Below, in pieces: positions 28,903 through 38,466 of a stretch of DNA of 64,000 bases (position 1 is its first letter; each line of letters starts with the position of its first letter). Under the pieces are notes generated by a model. It did no database searches. It was not told where the DNA came from and saw nothing but the letters and a program-made list of their open reading frames with translations. This stretch comes from Desulfofustis sp. PB-SRB1 (GTDB taxonomy: Bacteria; Desulfobacterota; Desulfobulbia; Desulfobulbales; Desulfocapsaceae), in assembly GCA_016722945.1 (NCBI GenBank), contig JAEQMT010000057.1, forward strand, positions 46,001 through 110,000, given 5' to 3'. Both the position numbers and the translations under genes were made by a program.

Positions 28903-29634
28903 GTGAGAGAGCAAAAATTCACACTCGCCGCCCTGCGAGACGGGCTGCTCGATCTGCTCTTTCCGCCGCGCTGCTTTGGGTGTGAGATACATCTGCGGCC
29001 CGGCGCTGGAAAGACGCTCTGCACATCGTGCATGGAGATGGTGAAGATCATTACCGCACCCATCTGTCGGCGCTGCGGGGTAAAGGTTTTAGCTGGCGAG
29101 GATCGGTATTGCCAGGGGTGCCTGTCCAGTCCGCCGCCCTTTGCCATGGCACGCTCGGTGGCCATGTATCATGAACCTGTCATTAACCTTCTGCATCGTT
29201 TGAAATATCGTGGCGATACGGCAGTGCTGCAACCCCTACGTCAGATTATCTCGGCTCCCGGTGCCAGTCTGCTGCCGCCGGACTGTGATCTGATTGTCCC
29301 GGTTCCCCTGCATCGCGACCGCCTCCGCCAACGCGGCCTGAATCAGGCCCTGCTGCTGGCCAGGTTAGGACGAGGCCGCGGCGATACACCGATAGAGCCG
29401 GCCCTGTTGTTCAGAAAAGTCGCGACCCCGGCCCAGACCGGTTTAAGCGGTGCGGCCCGGCGTAAAAATGTGCGCGGCGCATTTGCTGTGAAAGATACGG
29501 AGGTGGTGCGCGGACGCCGGATCTGCATCGTCGATGACGTCTTTACCACTGGCGCCACGGTAAGCGAGTGTGCCCGGGTTCTTGTCCGGGCCGGTGCCGG
29601 GGAGGTGGTTGTTTGGACGGTGGCGCGGGTGTGA
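28903..29634 (+). CDS. ComF-family phosphoribosyltransferase-like protein
   Basis: A protein of about 243 residues. An N-terminal zinc-finger-like part (LLDLLFPPRCFGCE, TLCTSCMEMV, CRRCGVKV, YCQGCL) precedes a phosphoribosyltransferase fold with the PRPP motif RRICIVDDVFTTGATVSECA. This is ComF/ComFC, associated with DNA uptake and ssDNA metabolism. The start is uncertain: GTG 28903 and TTG 28849 are in frame, with no ATG and no strong Shine-Dalgarno. It is divergent from bamA. Confidence 0.8.
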   Translation: MREQKFTLAALRDGLLDLLFPPRCFGCEIHLRPGAGKTLCTSCMEMVKIITAPICRRCGVKVLAGEDRYCQGCLSSPPPFAMARSVAMYHEPVINLLHRLKYRGDTAVLQPLRQIISAPGASLLPPDCDLIVPVPLHRDRLRQRGLNQALLLARLGRGRGDTPIEPALLFRKVATPAQTGLSGAARRKNVRGAFAVKDTEVVRGRRICIVDDVFTTGATVSECARVLVRAGAGEVVVWTVARV

Positions 29635-30149
29635 GGGCGGGAAAACATGAGAATTTTATGTATCATTGTTTTTCCATATTTTCGTGAAAATTTTATTATT
29701 TAATAGAAATTTTGAGAAAAGCGGTGTTTCATTTTTCTCTTACATTGTTGATAACTTTACCGTAATGTTTCTAAAACATTTGGATCACATTGAAAAACGG
29801 TATCTGCGGGAGAGTCTGAAAAAGATGACTGATTTCCGCCTTGTAGTAATTTTGTCCAATTTCCTCAACGGTTTGCCGCTGTCTTACCGGGCCTCTATTT
29901 TTAATCGAAAATCAGCTGATATCGTCTTTGACCGGGACACCGCGATAGGGTTTAGCTGGCGTCCGTAAATCATTGCGGAGTGCTCCGGGGAGAGGCCGGA
30001 GTGTTGCTTCCGCTCATCTTGTCTTTGTTTTGTTTTGGTTAAGGTTTGGGCAGGACCGGGAGGGTTTTTCCGGTGGTCTTGCTTCATTTTTTCGGCGTAG
30101 ATCGTTGAATTTGGCGTCTAATTGGGAATCTCAAGCGAGATAATGCGTC
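29635..30149. other. A/T-rich region upstream of the dnaA homologue
   Basis: About 515 bases hold no gene I can support. The left part is strongly A/T-rich. A single near-consensus DnaA box, TGTTGATAA (29746-29754), is present; I found no cluster of boxes. A G/C-rich hairpin lies at about 29974-30013 (GCGGAGTGCTCCGG paired with CCGGAGTGTTGCTTCCGC) and could be a leader structure. A 67-codon plus frame starting at 29765 is not called. Confidence 0.45.
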
Positions 30150-31469
30150 ATGGTGTGGGAACGAGCGAAACAAAAATTACAAGAGACGATCACCCAGAGT
30201 GTCTATAAGCTCTGGATTGAGCCGCTTGGTTTGCACAACCGCCGGGGGGCGCACCTCTTTTTGTCCTGCCCTGACAAGTATTTTAAGGCCTTTGTCAGCC
30301 AGAATTTTCTTGCCGCGATTACCGAGGCTGTGGTGCATGAGGATCAAAGCATCGAGATGGTGCACCTGCAAGATGCGGGACGGATCGATTCGGACGTCAG
30401 CAAACCGGTGCAATTGCAATTGCCGCAAATGGTCACCGGCACCTCACAATTTCGCTCCCTCCATCCACGCTACACCTTTGCCGAGTTTATGGTCGGCGCC
30501 GGCAATATATTGGCCCAATCAGCCTGTCGGGCGGTTTGCTCTCTCGATGATTCCATTGGTCCATGCCTTTACATCAACAGTACCACCGGGCTGGGTAAAA
30601 CCCATTTAACCCATGCCATTGCTCACGAACTTTTAAGCACGGCGCCGCTTACCAGACTGCACTACCTGACCGCCCAGCAATTTGCCGCCGAGATGGTGGC
30701 AAATATTAGGTCCAACGAAATGGAAGGATTTAAACGCAAGTATCAGGAGCAGTGTGATATATTGCTGATCGAAGATATTCAGAGCCTCATCGGCAAGAAA
30801 AAGACCCAGCAGGAACTCAACGAAGTGCTCGATACCCTGATAAAATCGGGTAAGCGAATTGTGCTTACGGCCAATAAGGGTCCGCGTGAGTTAAGCGATA
30901 TCGATGATGATTTCAGATCGAGGATGACATCGGGCCTGGTGACCTCAATCAAACAACCCGACCTGGAGACCAGACGCCGCATCGTCAGGATAAAGGCGGC
31001 GGCGCACAATATCCGGATCGAAGACCATTTTGTTGACCATATCGCCCAGCACATAAAAGGGGATGTGCGCCGCCTGGAGTCGGCCGTTATCGCCCTGCGT
31101 GCCCGGGCAGTGCTGGCGAACGGTAAGATTGACGAGGCCATGGTTGATGATTCGGTGGCATCTCTGGTGGGACGCACCCAGGAACTCAATACCCGGGCTA
31201 TTTCCGAGATGGTGGGGCGGCAGTTTGCCGTCAGCATGGGCGAGATGGAATCAAAATCGCGCAAGAAATCTATCAGCTACCCGCGCCAGGTGGCAATGTA
31301 TCTCAGCCGCAAGCATACCGATCAGACCCTGGCCGATATCGGCAAGATATTTAAGCGTGACCACTCCACCGTGTTGCATGCGGTCAAGGTGATTGGTGAT
31401 CTGAAACGAAGAGATACCTCGGTGTCGGCGCAGCTTGACCTGCTCAGCGAGCGGGTGCGTCAGCTCTAA
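30150..31469 (+). CDS. dnaA: DnaA-family replication initiator with variant Walker A
   Basis: A 439-residue DnaA homologue. Domain I starts MVWERAKQKLQETITQSVYK; domain II is short. The AAA+ core begins at HPRYTFAEFMVGAGN, with Walker B DILLIEDIQSL and sensor DDDFRSRMTSG. Domain IV ends with FKRDHSTVLHAVKVI, the DnaA signature helix. The P-loop reads STTGLGKT (144-151) where DnaA normally has GGVGLGKT, so the first Gly is Ser. The FGGRDH stretch is one residue shorter than usual. dnaN, recF and gyrB are absent, so it may be a second paralogue or a relocated dnaA. Confidence 0.85.
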   Translation: MVWERAKQKLQETITQSVYKLWIEPLGLHNRRGAHLFLSCPDKYFKAFVSQNFLAAITEAVVHEDQSIEMVHLQDAGRIDSDVSKPVQLQLPQMVTGTSQFRSLHPRYTFAEFMVGAGNILAQSACRAVCSLDDSIGPCLYINSTTGLGKTHLTHAIAHELLSTAPLTRLHYLTAQQFAAEMVANIRSNEMEGFKRKYQEQCDILLIEDIQSLIGKKKTQQELNEVLDTLIKSGKRIVLTANKGPRELSDIDDDFRSRMTSGLVTSIKQPDLETRRRIVRIKAAAHNIRIEDHFVDHIAQHIKGDVRRLESAVIALRARAVLANGKIDEAMVDDSVASLVGRTQELNTRAISEMVGRQFAVSMGEMESKSRKKSISYPRQVAMYLSRKHTDQTLADIGKIFKRDHSTVLHAVKVIGDLKRRDTSVSAQLDLLSERVRQL

Positions 31470-31652
31470 TGGGGTTGTAAAACTCTCCATATCAGTCATG
31501 TATGGCCTGAGAGGCAATTCGCAGCTCATTTGGAGTTGCTGGATTGAGGCTTTTGCGGCAATGGCGGTAGAAAGAATTTTAGGAGTTTTTTACGAGACCA
31601 ATAGCACTGCTGGCGGCTAAAAGCCGTGCCGTATTGGCTGTCAGTCGGCGCT

Positions 31653-33050
31653 TTAGAAATAGACCTTTTTCAGTTCAGGTTGCGCACTGGCTCTGGTGCG
31701 GCGCTCGATGATTTTATCAGCGACGTCGGTGGCCGTCTTGACCATATCGTTGATACCGATTCCTTCCCAGCCAAAACCGCAGACGGCAAGGCCGCCCATC
31801 TCTTTTACGAGGGTGTCGCGCCAGGACAACAGCGCCGGGTAGCCCGCCTCCAGTTGCGGGATGCCGCCGCCGGGCCGCAGGACCCTGGCATAGACCGGGT
31901 TGTCCGAAATATTTAGCAAATCACCGATATCGCCTAAGGCGCCGGCAATGAGTTCATCGTCAGTGAGCTCGAGCCGTTCCGGGTGACGCCTGCCGCCAAC
32001 CAGGGCCTCGAGAATGATGTGGTTGGCCGGTGCCCGTCCGGCAAACATATTGGATGAAAACAGTGCCCCCAGGATAAAGCGGTTTTCGCAATCCGGCGCC
32101 AAGAATCCAAAACCAGGCGGCAACCGGGCGCCCGCAAAACCAAGCACAACAGTTGCCAGCCACGCCTCCGGGACGCGCCGCAACGGCATCGAATCAGAAA
32201 GCGTCGCAAGCAACCCAAGGCCCTGGTTAACCGGCAGGGCAATGACCAGGTTGGCGCCGGTGAGCGGTTCGTCTTCAAGTGATCTCACCTGCCACTGATC
32301 TTCAACTCTGGCAATGGAACTGACGGTGCGGTGCAGTATCAGTTCCTCGCCGGTGACAAACTGATCGGCAAGTCTTTCCACCAGCCGCTGCATGCCGCCG
32401 GTAAAGCTCAGCATAGTCGGCAGTGATGGTCTGGTCTTGTGTTTCTTTCTGGCCCGCCAGGCGGTGGCAAGGGCGCCTCGGATCACCGAGCGATAGCGTT
32501 TCTCAAGGGCGCGGGCGCCGGGCATTACGGCATCGATTTTAAGCTCATTGTAGTCACCCGCATAGGTGCCGGTGAACACCGCGTCCACATAGGGGAGCAG
32601 GGCCGGGCCGAATCGATGGTTGGCCCATTTGGCGACGGTGGGCTCGCCGGCTAACGGTTTTTTGAAAAGATCACGCAGCACGCCGATCTTTTCACGCCAT
32701 GAGATGAGCGGCGCCCTGAGGATTTTCAGTGGGCTCTGGGGAATCAATTGCAGAGCCCCGTTGCGGCACACATAGCGCCCATGGGTGGCGAGCGGGGCTT
32801 TTGCCAGTTCGTTATTCAGGCCGAGCTGGGTTATCAGCCGGCGACTTGTTTCGCTGTTGTCCAGAAAGCCGTGCGGCCCCCATTCGGCCGTGAACCCCTT
32901 GTCCTGAAACGACTGGATAACCCCGCCGCATTTTCCTGATTTTTCTACAATCATAAGGCGGTGGTGGGGATCGAGTTGCTTGAGGGCGTGGCCGACGACC
33001 AGACCGCTGAGTCCGGCGCCGATGATGACGGTATCCTTGATGTGGTTCAT
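31653..33050 (-). CDS. hemG: protoporphyrinogen oxidase, FAD-dependent HemY type
   Basis: A 465-residue flavoprotein. DTVIIGAGLSGLVVGHALKQL is the dinucleotide-binding motif. AEWGPHGFLDNSETSRRLI and VPEAWLATVVLGFAG fit protoporphyrinogen IX oxidases rather than amine oxidases. It converts protoporphyrinogen IX to protoporphyrin IX in haem synthesis. ATG 33050 is taken; an upstream ATG at 33086 in the same frame would add 12 residues. The oxygen-dependent type in a presumed anaerobe is notable, though the electron acceptor cannot be read from sequence. It is divergent from htpG. Confidence 0.85.
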   Translation of the reverse strand: MNHIKDTVIIGAGLSGLVVGHALKQLDPHHRLMIVEKSGKCGGVIQSFQDKGFTAEWGPHGFLDNSETSRRLITQLGLNNELAKAPLATHGRYVCRNGALQLIPQSPLKILRAPLISWREKIGVLRDLFKKPLAGEPTVAKWANHRFGPALLPYVDAVFTGTYAGDYNELKIDAVMPGARALEKRYRSVIRGALATAWRARKKHKTRPSLPTMLSFTGGMQRLVERLADQFVTGEELILHRTVSSIARVEDQWQVRSLEDEPLTGANLVIALPVNQGLGLLATLSDSMPLRRVPEAWLATVVLGFAGARLPPGFGFLAPDCENRFILGALFSSNMFAGRAPANHIILEALVGGRRHPERLELTDDELIAGALGDIGDLLNISDNPVYARVLRPGGGIPQLEAGYPALLSWRDTLVKEMGGLAVCGFGWEGIGINDMVKTATDVADKIIERRTRASAQPELKKVYF

Positions 33051-33211
33051 CTGTCTGCTATCTGTATGGTCAGTGTGAGGTGTCATTACCCCCGAGCTTT
33101 GCCGCCGTGCCCCGGCTTGACAGCAAGAGCGCGATGGTTACCATATCGCCGTTTTTACAGACAATACAGCACGAGATCAAGGCAATCAATACTAACAGAT
33201 AAAAAGTGCGG

Positions 33212-33247
33212 AGCCCTATTCGGTAACACTTTGTGTATAGGGCTTTT
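33212..33247 (+). promoter_or_regulatory. stem-loop in the htpG leader
   Basis: AGCCCTAT (33212-33219) pairs with ATAGGGCT (33237-33244), followed by TTTT. The loop contains a second small stem, ACAC...GTGT. It lies 20 bases before the htpG start codon. It could be an attenuator-like terminator or a temperature-sensitive leader; the sequence alone does not decide. Confidence 0.4.
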
Positions 33248-33266
33248 GTCGCGAAAGGATGTAACG

Positions 33267-35141
33267 ATGACCCAAGACACTACCACCCACGAATTTCAGG
33301 CGGAAACAAAGAAGCTCCTCGATATTGTCATCAATTCGCTCTACACGGAGCGTGATGTCTTCTTGCGAGAACTTATCTCAAACAGCGCCGATGCGCTTGA
33401 AAAATACCGCCATCAAAGCCTTGTTGAGCAGCAAACCGAGTTGTTCGACGCCCACCTGCCGCTGGAGATCGTGATCGATCTGGATGAGGAGAAAAAGCTC
33501 CTCACGATCACCGATACCGGTATCGGCATGAGCAAAGACGAGCTGATCACCAACCTCGGCACCATCGCCCACTCAGGAGCGGGCACCTTCCTGGCCGAGC
33601 TGGCCGAGGCGGCGAGAGAAGATGTCAGATTAATCGGACAGTTCGGTGTCGGTTTTTATGCTGCGTTCATGGTGGCCGCACAGGTCACGGTAAAGTCGCG
33701 CCCCTGGGACGGTGCTGAGGGATATGAATGGGTCTCAGATGGGACCGGCACCTTCAGCGTCGAGCCATGCCCCGGTCTGCATCGCGGTACCAAGATCATC
33801 CTTGAATTGAAGCAGGGATGCGAGGATTACGCCAAAAAATTCAAGATTGAATCGATTATCCGCCAATACTCAGCCTTTGTCCCCTTTCCCATAAAACTCG
33901 AGGGCAAGACGGTCAACACCGTGCAGGCATTATGGGCGAGAAATAAAAGTGAGATTGAAGAATCTGAGTACACCGAGTTTTACAAGTTTATCGGCAATGC
34001 CGCTGATGAGCCGCTCTACCACCTTCATTTCAGCGCCGATGTACCCCTAGCCATCAATGCCCTGCTCTTTGTTCCCAAGGAGAACCTGGAGATGTTTGGT
34101 TTCGGCAAGATGGAGTCGGGAGTCAACCTCTACTGCCAGCGTATTCTCATCGATCAACACTCCGAACACATCCTTCCCGGATGGTTGCGGTTTCTCAAAG
34201 GGGTGGTGGACAGTGACGATCTGCCGCTCAATATCTCTCGTCAGGCCTTGCAGGACAACGCCCTGGTGGCCAAAATCAGAAGGGTAATCACCAAGCGTTT
34301 TCTCAAATTTCTCGATGAGCAGGCAAAAAAGGATGAGAAGGGGTACCTCACATTCTGGGATACCTTCGGCATCTATCTAAAAGAAGGCGTTACCGCTGAT
34401 TTTGAATATCATAAGGAACTGGCCAAGCTGCTGCGTTTTGAATCTTCCAAGTCAGCGGACGGGACAAGCATCTCTTTAGCTGATTATGTGCTGCGCATGA
34501 ACAGTGATCAGGAGGAGATATACTACATAAACGGGCCGAGCCGGATGGCCATCGAGGCGGGTCCGTACGTTGAGATGTTCAGGAAAAATGATATCGAGAT
34601 CATTTATACCTTAGAGCCCATCGATGATTTTGTCTTGAGCCATCTCGGTGAATTTGACGGCAAGAAGCTTGTTTCCGCCGATCGGGCCGATCTGAAATTA
34701 CCGCACGAAGATGCGGCGCCGATAGATGGCGAGCAGGAAGATGCACTGGACGATGATGCCGTCACCGCTCTGATTGATTGGTTGAAAAAGACCTTGAGCG
34801 ATAAGGTCGCCGATGTTACCCGTTCTCATCGGCTGGTTGACGCGCCGGCAATGATTGTCAATCCGGATGGATTCATGAGTGCATCCATGGAACGCATTAT
34901 CGCCGCCGGTCGCCTGGAAAAAGGTGCCGGCACCGAAATCGGCAAGAAAAATCTGGAGATCAATCCGGCCAACAAGCTTATCCGCGGTCTGGCCCAGCTC
35001 GTAGACAGCGATGAGTCCTTTGCCGCCGAAGTCGCCTACCAGATCTACGACAATGCCATGATTCAGGCGGGGCTGGTGGTCGACCCGCTGGCAATGGTGG
35101 AGCGTAACTACCGGATCCTGGCAAAGACCCTCGACTCGTGA
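33267..35141 (+). CDS. htpG: Hsp90-family chaperone HtpG
   Basis: A 624-residue ATP-dependent chaperone. The N-terminal GHKL ATPase shows LLDIVINSLYTERDVFLREL, LISNSADALEKYRHQ, ITDTGIGMSKDELI and IGQFGVGFYAAFMVA. The middle domain has VDSDDLPLNISRQALQDNAL, and a C-terminal dimerisation domain follows. ATG 33267 is preceded by AAAGGAT. Length and domain order are standard. A stem-loop sits in the leader. Confidence 0.95.
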   Translation: MTQDTTTHEFQAETKKLLDIVINSLYTERDVFLRELISNSADALEKYRHQSLVEQQTELFDAHLPLEIVIDLDEEKKLLTITDTGIGMSKDELITNLGTIAHSGAGTFLAELAEAAREDVRLIGQFGVGFYAAFMVAAQVTVKSRPWDGAEGYEWVSDGTGTFSVEPCPGLHRGTKIILELKQGCEDYAKKFKIESIIRQYSAFVPFPIKLEGKTVNTVQALWARNKSEIEESEYTEFYKFIGNAADEPLYHLHFSADVPLAINALLFVPKENLEMFGFGKMESGVNLYCQRILIDQHSEHILPGWLRFLKGVVDSDDLPLNISRQALQDNALVAKIRRVITKRFLKFLDEQAKKDEKGYLTFWDTFGIYLKEGVTADFEYHKELAKLLRFESSKSADGTSISLADYVLRMNSDQEEIYYINGPSRMAIEAGPYVEMFRKNDIEIIYTLEPIDDFVLSHLGEFDGKKLVSADRADLKLPHEDAAPIDGEQEDALDDDAVTALIDWLKKTLSDKVADVTRSHRLVDAPAMIVNPDGFMSASMERIIAAGRLEKGAGTEIGKKNLEINPANKLIRGLAQLVDSDESFAAEVAYQIYDNAMIQAGLVVDPLAMVERNYRILAKTLDS

Positions 35142-35299
35142 GGCCTTCGACAAAACCGTTGAAAAACCAAAGAGTTCCCGCTATATACAGTAGAACTTTC
35201 GGAGCCATCAGCACGCTTTAGTGGCCAAATATCTGATTGTATGGGTTTTGCCACACCCACCACAACCATGGCTCAGATAACTACACAGGGAGCTTTTTC

Positions 35300-35686
35300 A
35301 TGATCTTGGTACGATCTCTGCCGGGCTTTGTCCTGCTGCTGTTTCTGCTTGCCGGGTGCGGCAGCACCCCGGCAAGCAATCTTGCCTCCGATGCCGGGCT
35401 CATCAAGGAGGGTGTCTCCACCAAAAACGACGTACTTACCTACCTTGGTGACCCGTCCGCCCAGCAAACGTTGTCTTCGCGCAGCGAACGCTGGGTCTAC
35501 TACCAAGAGTATCGCTCAAACTTTCGCCGGGTGCCGTGGGTGGGCGACAGTCTCGGTTCGGAAGGGTACGATCGGATCGTCGTGAGCTTTACCGACGACG
35601 TGGTGAGCGATATCGTTTACAGCGCCTATAATTCGAAAGATGATGACTGGGCCGATGATTTCTCCTGGCAGAACAATCAGCAGTGA
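35300..35686 (+). CDS. BamE/SmpA-like outer-membrane lipoprotein
   Basis: A 128-residue lipoprotein. The signal [20 protein letters not shown] ends in a good lipobox (LAGC). The mature part has the alternating pattern of BamE-fold proteins: [20 protein letters not shown] (helix plus DPS turn), [12 protein letters not shown], then [20 protein letters not shown] lies just upstream. BamE helps BamA in barrel assembly, and bamA is in this window, but homology here is only at the fold level. It overlaps the next gene by four bases. Confidence 0.7.
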   Translation: MILVRSLPGFVLLLFLLAGCGSTPASNLASDAGLIKEGVSTKNDVLTYLGDPSAQQTLSSRSERWVYYQEYRSNFRRVPWVGDSLGSEGYDRIVVSFTDDVVSDIVYSAYNSKDDDWADDFSWQNNQQ

Positions 35687-36324
35687 ATGATCGATTTACC
35701 ACCAGCCGCGCCAAGATGGTACAGGAGCAGCTGGTGGCCCGCGGTATCCGAGATGAACGGGTGTTGGCGGCGATGCGTGAGGTGCCCCGTCACTGTTTCG
35801 TTGATGATGCCCTGCACGCCCGCGCCTATGGTGATTTCCCGCTGCCCATCGCGGCCCAGCAGACCATCAGCCAACCCTATATCGTTGCCTTGATGACCCA
35901 GGCACTGGGTCTTGAAGATTCCGCCCGGGTGCTTGAAATCGGCAGCGGCTCCGGTTATCAGGCGGCGGTGCTGTCAAGGCTGTGCGCATCGGTGTACACC
36001 ATCGAACGTATTGCGGAATTGCTCACAACGGCTCGCCGGGTGTTTGACCGGCTTGGTTACTTCAATATCATCACCAAACTTGATGACGGCACGCGTGGCT
36101 GGGACGAACATAGCCCCTTTGATGGTATTATCGTCACCGCCGGCGGTCCTCAGCCGCCAGAACCGCTTATTGGGCAACTTGCCGAGGGCGGTACAATGGT
36201 GATTCCGGTGGGTGATCAGTATGTCCAGGAGCTGCAGGTACTCTCCAAGGTTGATGGGAAGGTCGAGACCAAGGTCCTTGAGCGGGTCCGTTTTGTGGAT
36301 CTGATCGGCGAACATGGCTGGTAG
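35683..36324 (+). CDS. pcm: protein-L-isoaspartate O-methyltransferase
   Basis: A 213-residue SAM methyltransferase that repairs isoaspartyl residues in aged proteins. [19 protein letters not shown] is the PCMT signature, [18 protein letters not shown] is motif I, and [13 protein letters not shown] is close to the usual C-terminus. GTG at 35683 gives a four-base overlap with the lipoprotein stop, indicating translational coupling. It is in turn overlapped by the membrane-protein gene. Confidence 0.93.
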   Translation: MNDRFTTSRAKMVQEQLVARGIRDERVLAAMREVPRHCFVDDALHARAYGDFPLPIAAQQTISQPYIVALMTQALGLEDSARVLEIGSGSGYQAAVLSRLCASVYTIERIAELLTTARRVFDRLGYFNIITKLDDGTRGWDEHSPFDGIIVTAGGPQPPEPLIGQLAEGGTMVIPVGDQYVQELQVLSKVDGKVETKVLERVRFVDLIGEHGW

Positions 36325-36931
36325 CAAAACACCACCCATCGGCAAGGGGATGCTCTTTGGCCTCTACCAGCGCTGCATGGATTGGATTGCCGGGCCCTAC
36401 GGGGTGTGGGTGCTCTTTTTCATTGCCCTGGTCGAGTCTTCTTTTTTTCCTATTCCCCCCGATGTCTTTCTCCTTGCCATGTGTCTGGCGGCGCCACGGC
36501 AGGCGTTCAAGTATGCCGCTATCTGCTCGGTGGGTTCGGTTCTGGGAGGGGTGCTGGGCTATGGATTCGGCCTCTGGTTCATGGACTCCATCGGTCAGCA
36601 GATCATCGGCTGGTACGGGCTGGAGCACAAGTACGAGGTAGTACGGAATTACTACCGCACCTATGATTTCTGGGCCATCATCATCGCCGGCTTTACCCCG
36701 CTGCCCTACAAGCTCTTCACCATCACCGCCGGCGCCTTCAAGATTAACTTCGCGGCCTTCGTGGTGGCCTCGGTGGTATCGCGCTCGGCGAGGTTTTTTC
36801 TCATCGCCCTGTTGATCTATAAATTCGGAGCACCGGTAAAGCTGTTCATCGAGCGTTATTTCAACATCCTTACCATCGTCTTCATGGTGCTTCTTATCGG
36901 CGGCTTCGTCCTTATTAAGTGGCTGATGTAA
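36314..36931 (+). CDS. VTT/DedA-like (YqaA) membrane protein
   Basis: A 205-residue integral membrane protein. [20 protein letters not shown] and the later [20 protein letters not shown] hold the conserved Glu and Pro-rich motifs of DedA/VTT proteins, with four to five hydrophobic segments. The [12 protein letters not shown] and FTPLPYK motifs mark the YqaA subgroup. These proteins are lipid scramblases or transporters of undefined substrate. The start ATG 36314 overlaps pcm by 11 bases. Confidence 0.8.
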   Translation: MAGSKTPPIGKGMLFGLYQRCMDWIAGPYGVWVLFFIALVESSFFPIPPDVFLLAMCLAAPRQAFKYAAICSVGSVLGGVLGYGFGLWFMDSIGQQIIGWYGLEHKYEVVRNYYRTYDFWAIIIAGFTPLPYKLFTITAGAFKINFAAFVVASVVSRSARFFLIALLIYKFGAPVKLFIERYFNILTIVFMVLLIGGFVLIKWLM

Positions 36932-37133
36932 AAGGTTTTCACTTTTTGTGAGGTGACTTGTCGTAGATGCTGTCCTGCACTAAATATATATAGTGGAGTC
37001 CCTGCTTGAGAAGAGAAGAGGAACGAAACGCTCTGTAGTCATGCAGGTGAGCCAAGTGAGACGGCTGCGCGGTGATAGTATCTTCGTAACTATTTTCGTT
37101 CAATCAGCTATGGCTGTTACCTATCAGCATATA

Positions 37134-38255
37134 ATGGGTAAATACCTTTTCGGTATCATAGTTGTCTGTGCCATCATGGGTGGCGGCGGAGTCGCCCAGG
37201 GCCATGAAATTCATCTGAAAAACGGTCAGGTGATTGTCACTGACCGGATTGTCAGGAGTGGTTCAACCATCACCTATGAGTATTATGGCGGCGATGTCAG
37301 CATCGACATCAACCGGATTGCCTCCATTATCTATGAGCAGGAGAATCGACCTCCTCCCGCTTCTGGATTTGACGGGCAACGCCCGCCACCCCCCTCGGCA
37401 GGTGTCGTACAACCCGTGGATTATGATTTAACCACTCAGCTTACCGATAAACTGAACCCGCGCACCCCCATCGAGCAGGCAAATCTGGCGGTTGTTTCCA
37501 TTACCACGGCGGCTGGTTCGGGATCGGGATTTTTTATCAGTGAAGATGGGTTGATCGTCACCAATAAACATGTGGTACGCGGCAGCGACCGGAGCAGACA
37601 GCAGACCGAAGAACAGATCGAGGCGGCCAGGCAGCAGTTTGCCCAGTGGCGCCGTATCCTTGATCAGGATCTGCGCCAGTTGGAAGCAGCCGAGCATCAG
37701 GCTGCCCGGGCCAATGTATCGGATCCAACCCTGCGTCAGTGGCGACGGATCTACGAAGAAAATCGCCGCGAGTATGAAAAAAAATACAAAACGTTTACTA
37801 CAGAGCAGAAGAGCCTGCTCAAAAAGCAGCAGGAGCTGGCCGCCCAGTCGCGCTTTACGGTTACCCTTGCTGATGGCACCGAGCTTTCCGGTTTGCTGTA
37901 CCGGGTAAGTGCTCAGTACGATCTGGCCCTCTTGAAGATAAATGGCTACCGTACCCCCTTTATAAAACCGCACCAGCCGGGCGATATTTCACTTGGCCAG
38001 CGGGTTTATGCCATTGGCTCACCGCTGCAGCTCAGCAACTCGGTCACCTCGGGAGTCGTCTCGCAGATTCGCGGAGATTTTGTGCAAACCAACGCCGAGA
38101 TCTATCCAGGTAACTCGGGCGGGCCGCTGGTGAGCGAAGACGGGCTGGTAATGGGGGTTAACACCATGAAGCTGCTCACTGAAAAGTTCGAAGGGCTCGG
38201 ATTTGCCCTGCGCTTTGACATCGCCCAGCGTGAATTTGGCTCATATCTGGAATAG
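37134..38255 (+). CDS. HtrA-like periplasmic serine protease with a helical insertion
   Basis: A 373-residue protein with a signal peptide (MGKYLFGIIVVCAIMGGG). Residues 24-70 form a small beta-domain (HEIHLKNGQVIVTDRIVRSG). The trypsin-like domain has His146 in IVTNKHVVRG, Asp263 in QYDLALLKI and Ser328 in YPGNSGGPLVS, the full triad. Between His and Asp lies a highly charged helical stretch of about 90 residues (151-239) absent from ordinary HtrA proteins. No PDZ domain follows. The in-frame stretch upstream of 37134 lacks signal-like features, so I start at this ATG. Confidence 0.8.
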   Translation: MGKYLFGIIVVCAIMGGGGVAQGHEIHLKNGQVIVTDRIVRSGSTITYEYYGGDVSIDINRIASIIYEQENRPPPASGFDGQRPPPPSAGVVQPVDYDLTTQLTDKLNPRTPIEQANLAVVSITTAAGSGSGFFISEDGLIVTNKHVVRGSDRSRQQTEEQIEAARQQFAQWRRILDQDLRQLEAAEHQAARANVSDPTLRQWRRIYEENRREYEKKYKTFTTEQKSLLKKQQELAAQSRFTVTLADGTELSGLLYRVSAQYDLALLKINGYRTPFIKPHQPGDISLGQRVYAIGSPLQLSNSVTSGVVSQIRGDFVQTNAEIYPGNSGGPLVSEDGLVMGVNTMKLLTEKFEGLGFALRFDIAQREFGSYLE

Positions 38256-38346
38256 CGCTTCTCATTCAATTGACGGGTGCCACCAGGTAACCATCCCATT
38301 GTATCCTTCTCAGATGCGACTATCTCGCATTCCACCAGCTTTTCTT

Positions 38347-38374
38347 TTGTGGAAATGGAAATTTGTGGTAGTAT
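38347..38374 (+). promoter_or_regulatory. possible sigma-70 promoter for the hydrogenase island
   Basis: TTGTGG (38347-38352) and TAGTAT (38369-38374) are spaced by 16 bases and lie about 90 bases upstream of the first gene of the island. The match to consensus is modest (four of six in each box). Confidence 0.25.
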
Positions 38375-38466
38375 CGGATCGGGTGGCTGTATCCGCGCCG
38401 TGTTTAATGCGGCAGTAAGAAGGTGTTTATATACAACTCATTCGCGCCAACGGGGAGGTACAAGTA

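Noticed and set aside
29765..29968. 67-codon frame upstream of dnaA
   Set aside because: No ribosome-binding site, composition of an A/T-rich spacer, no recognised motif.
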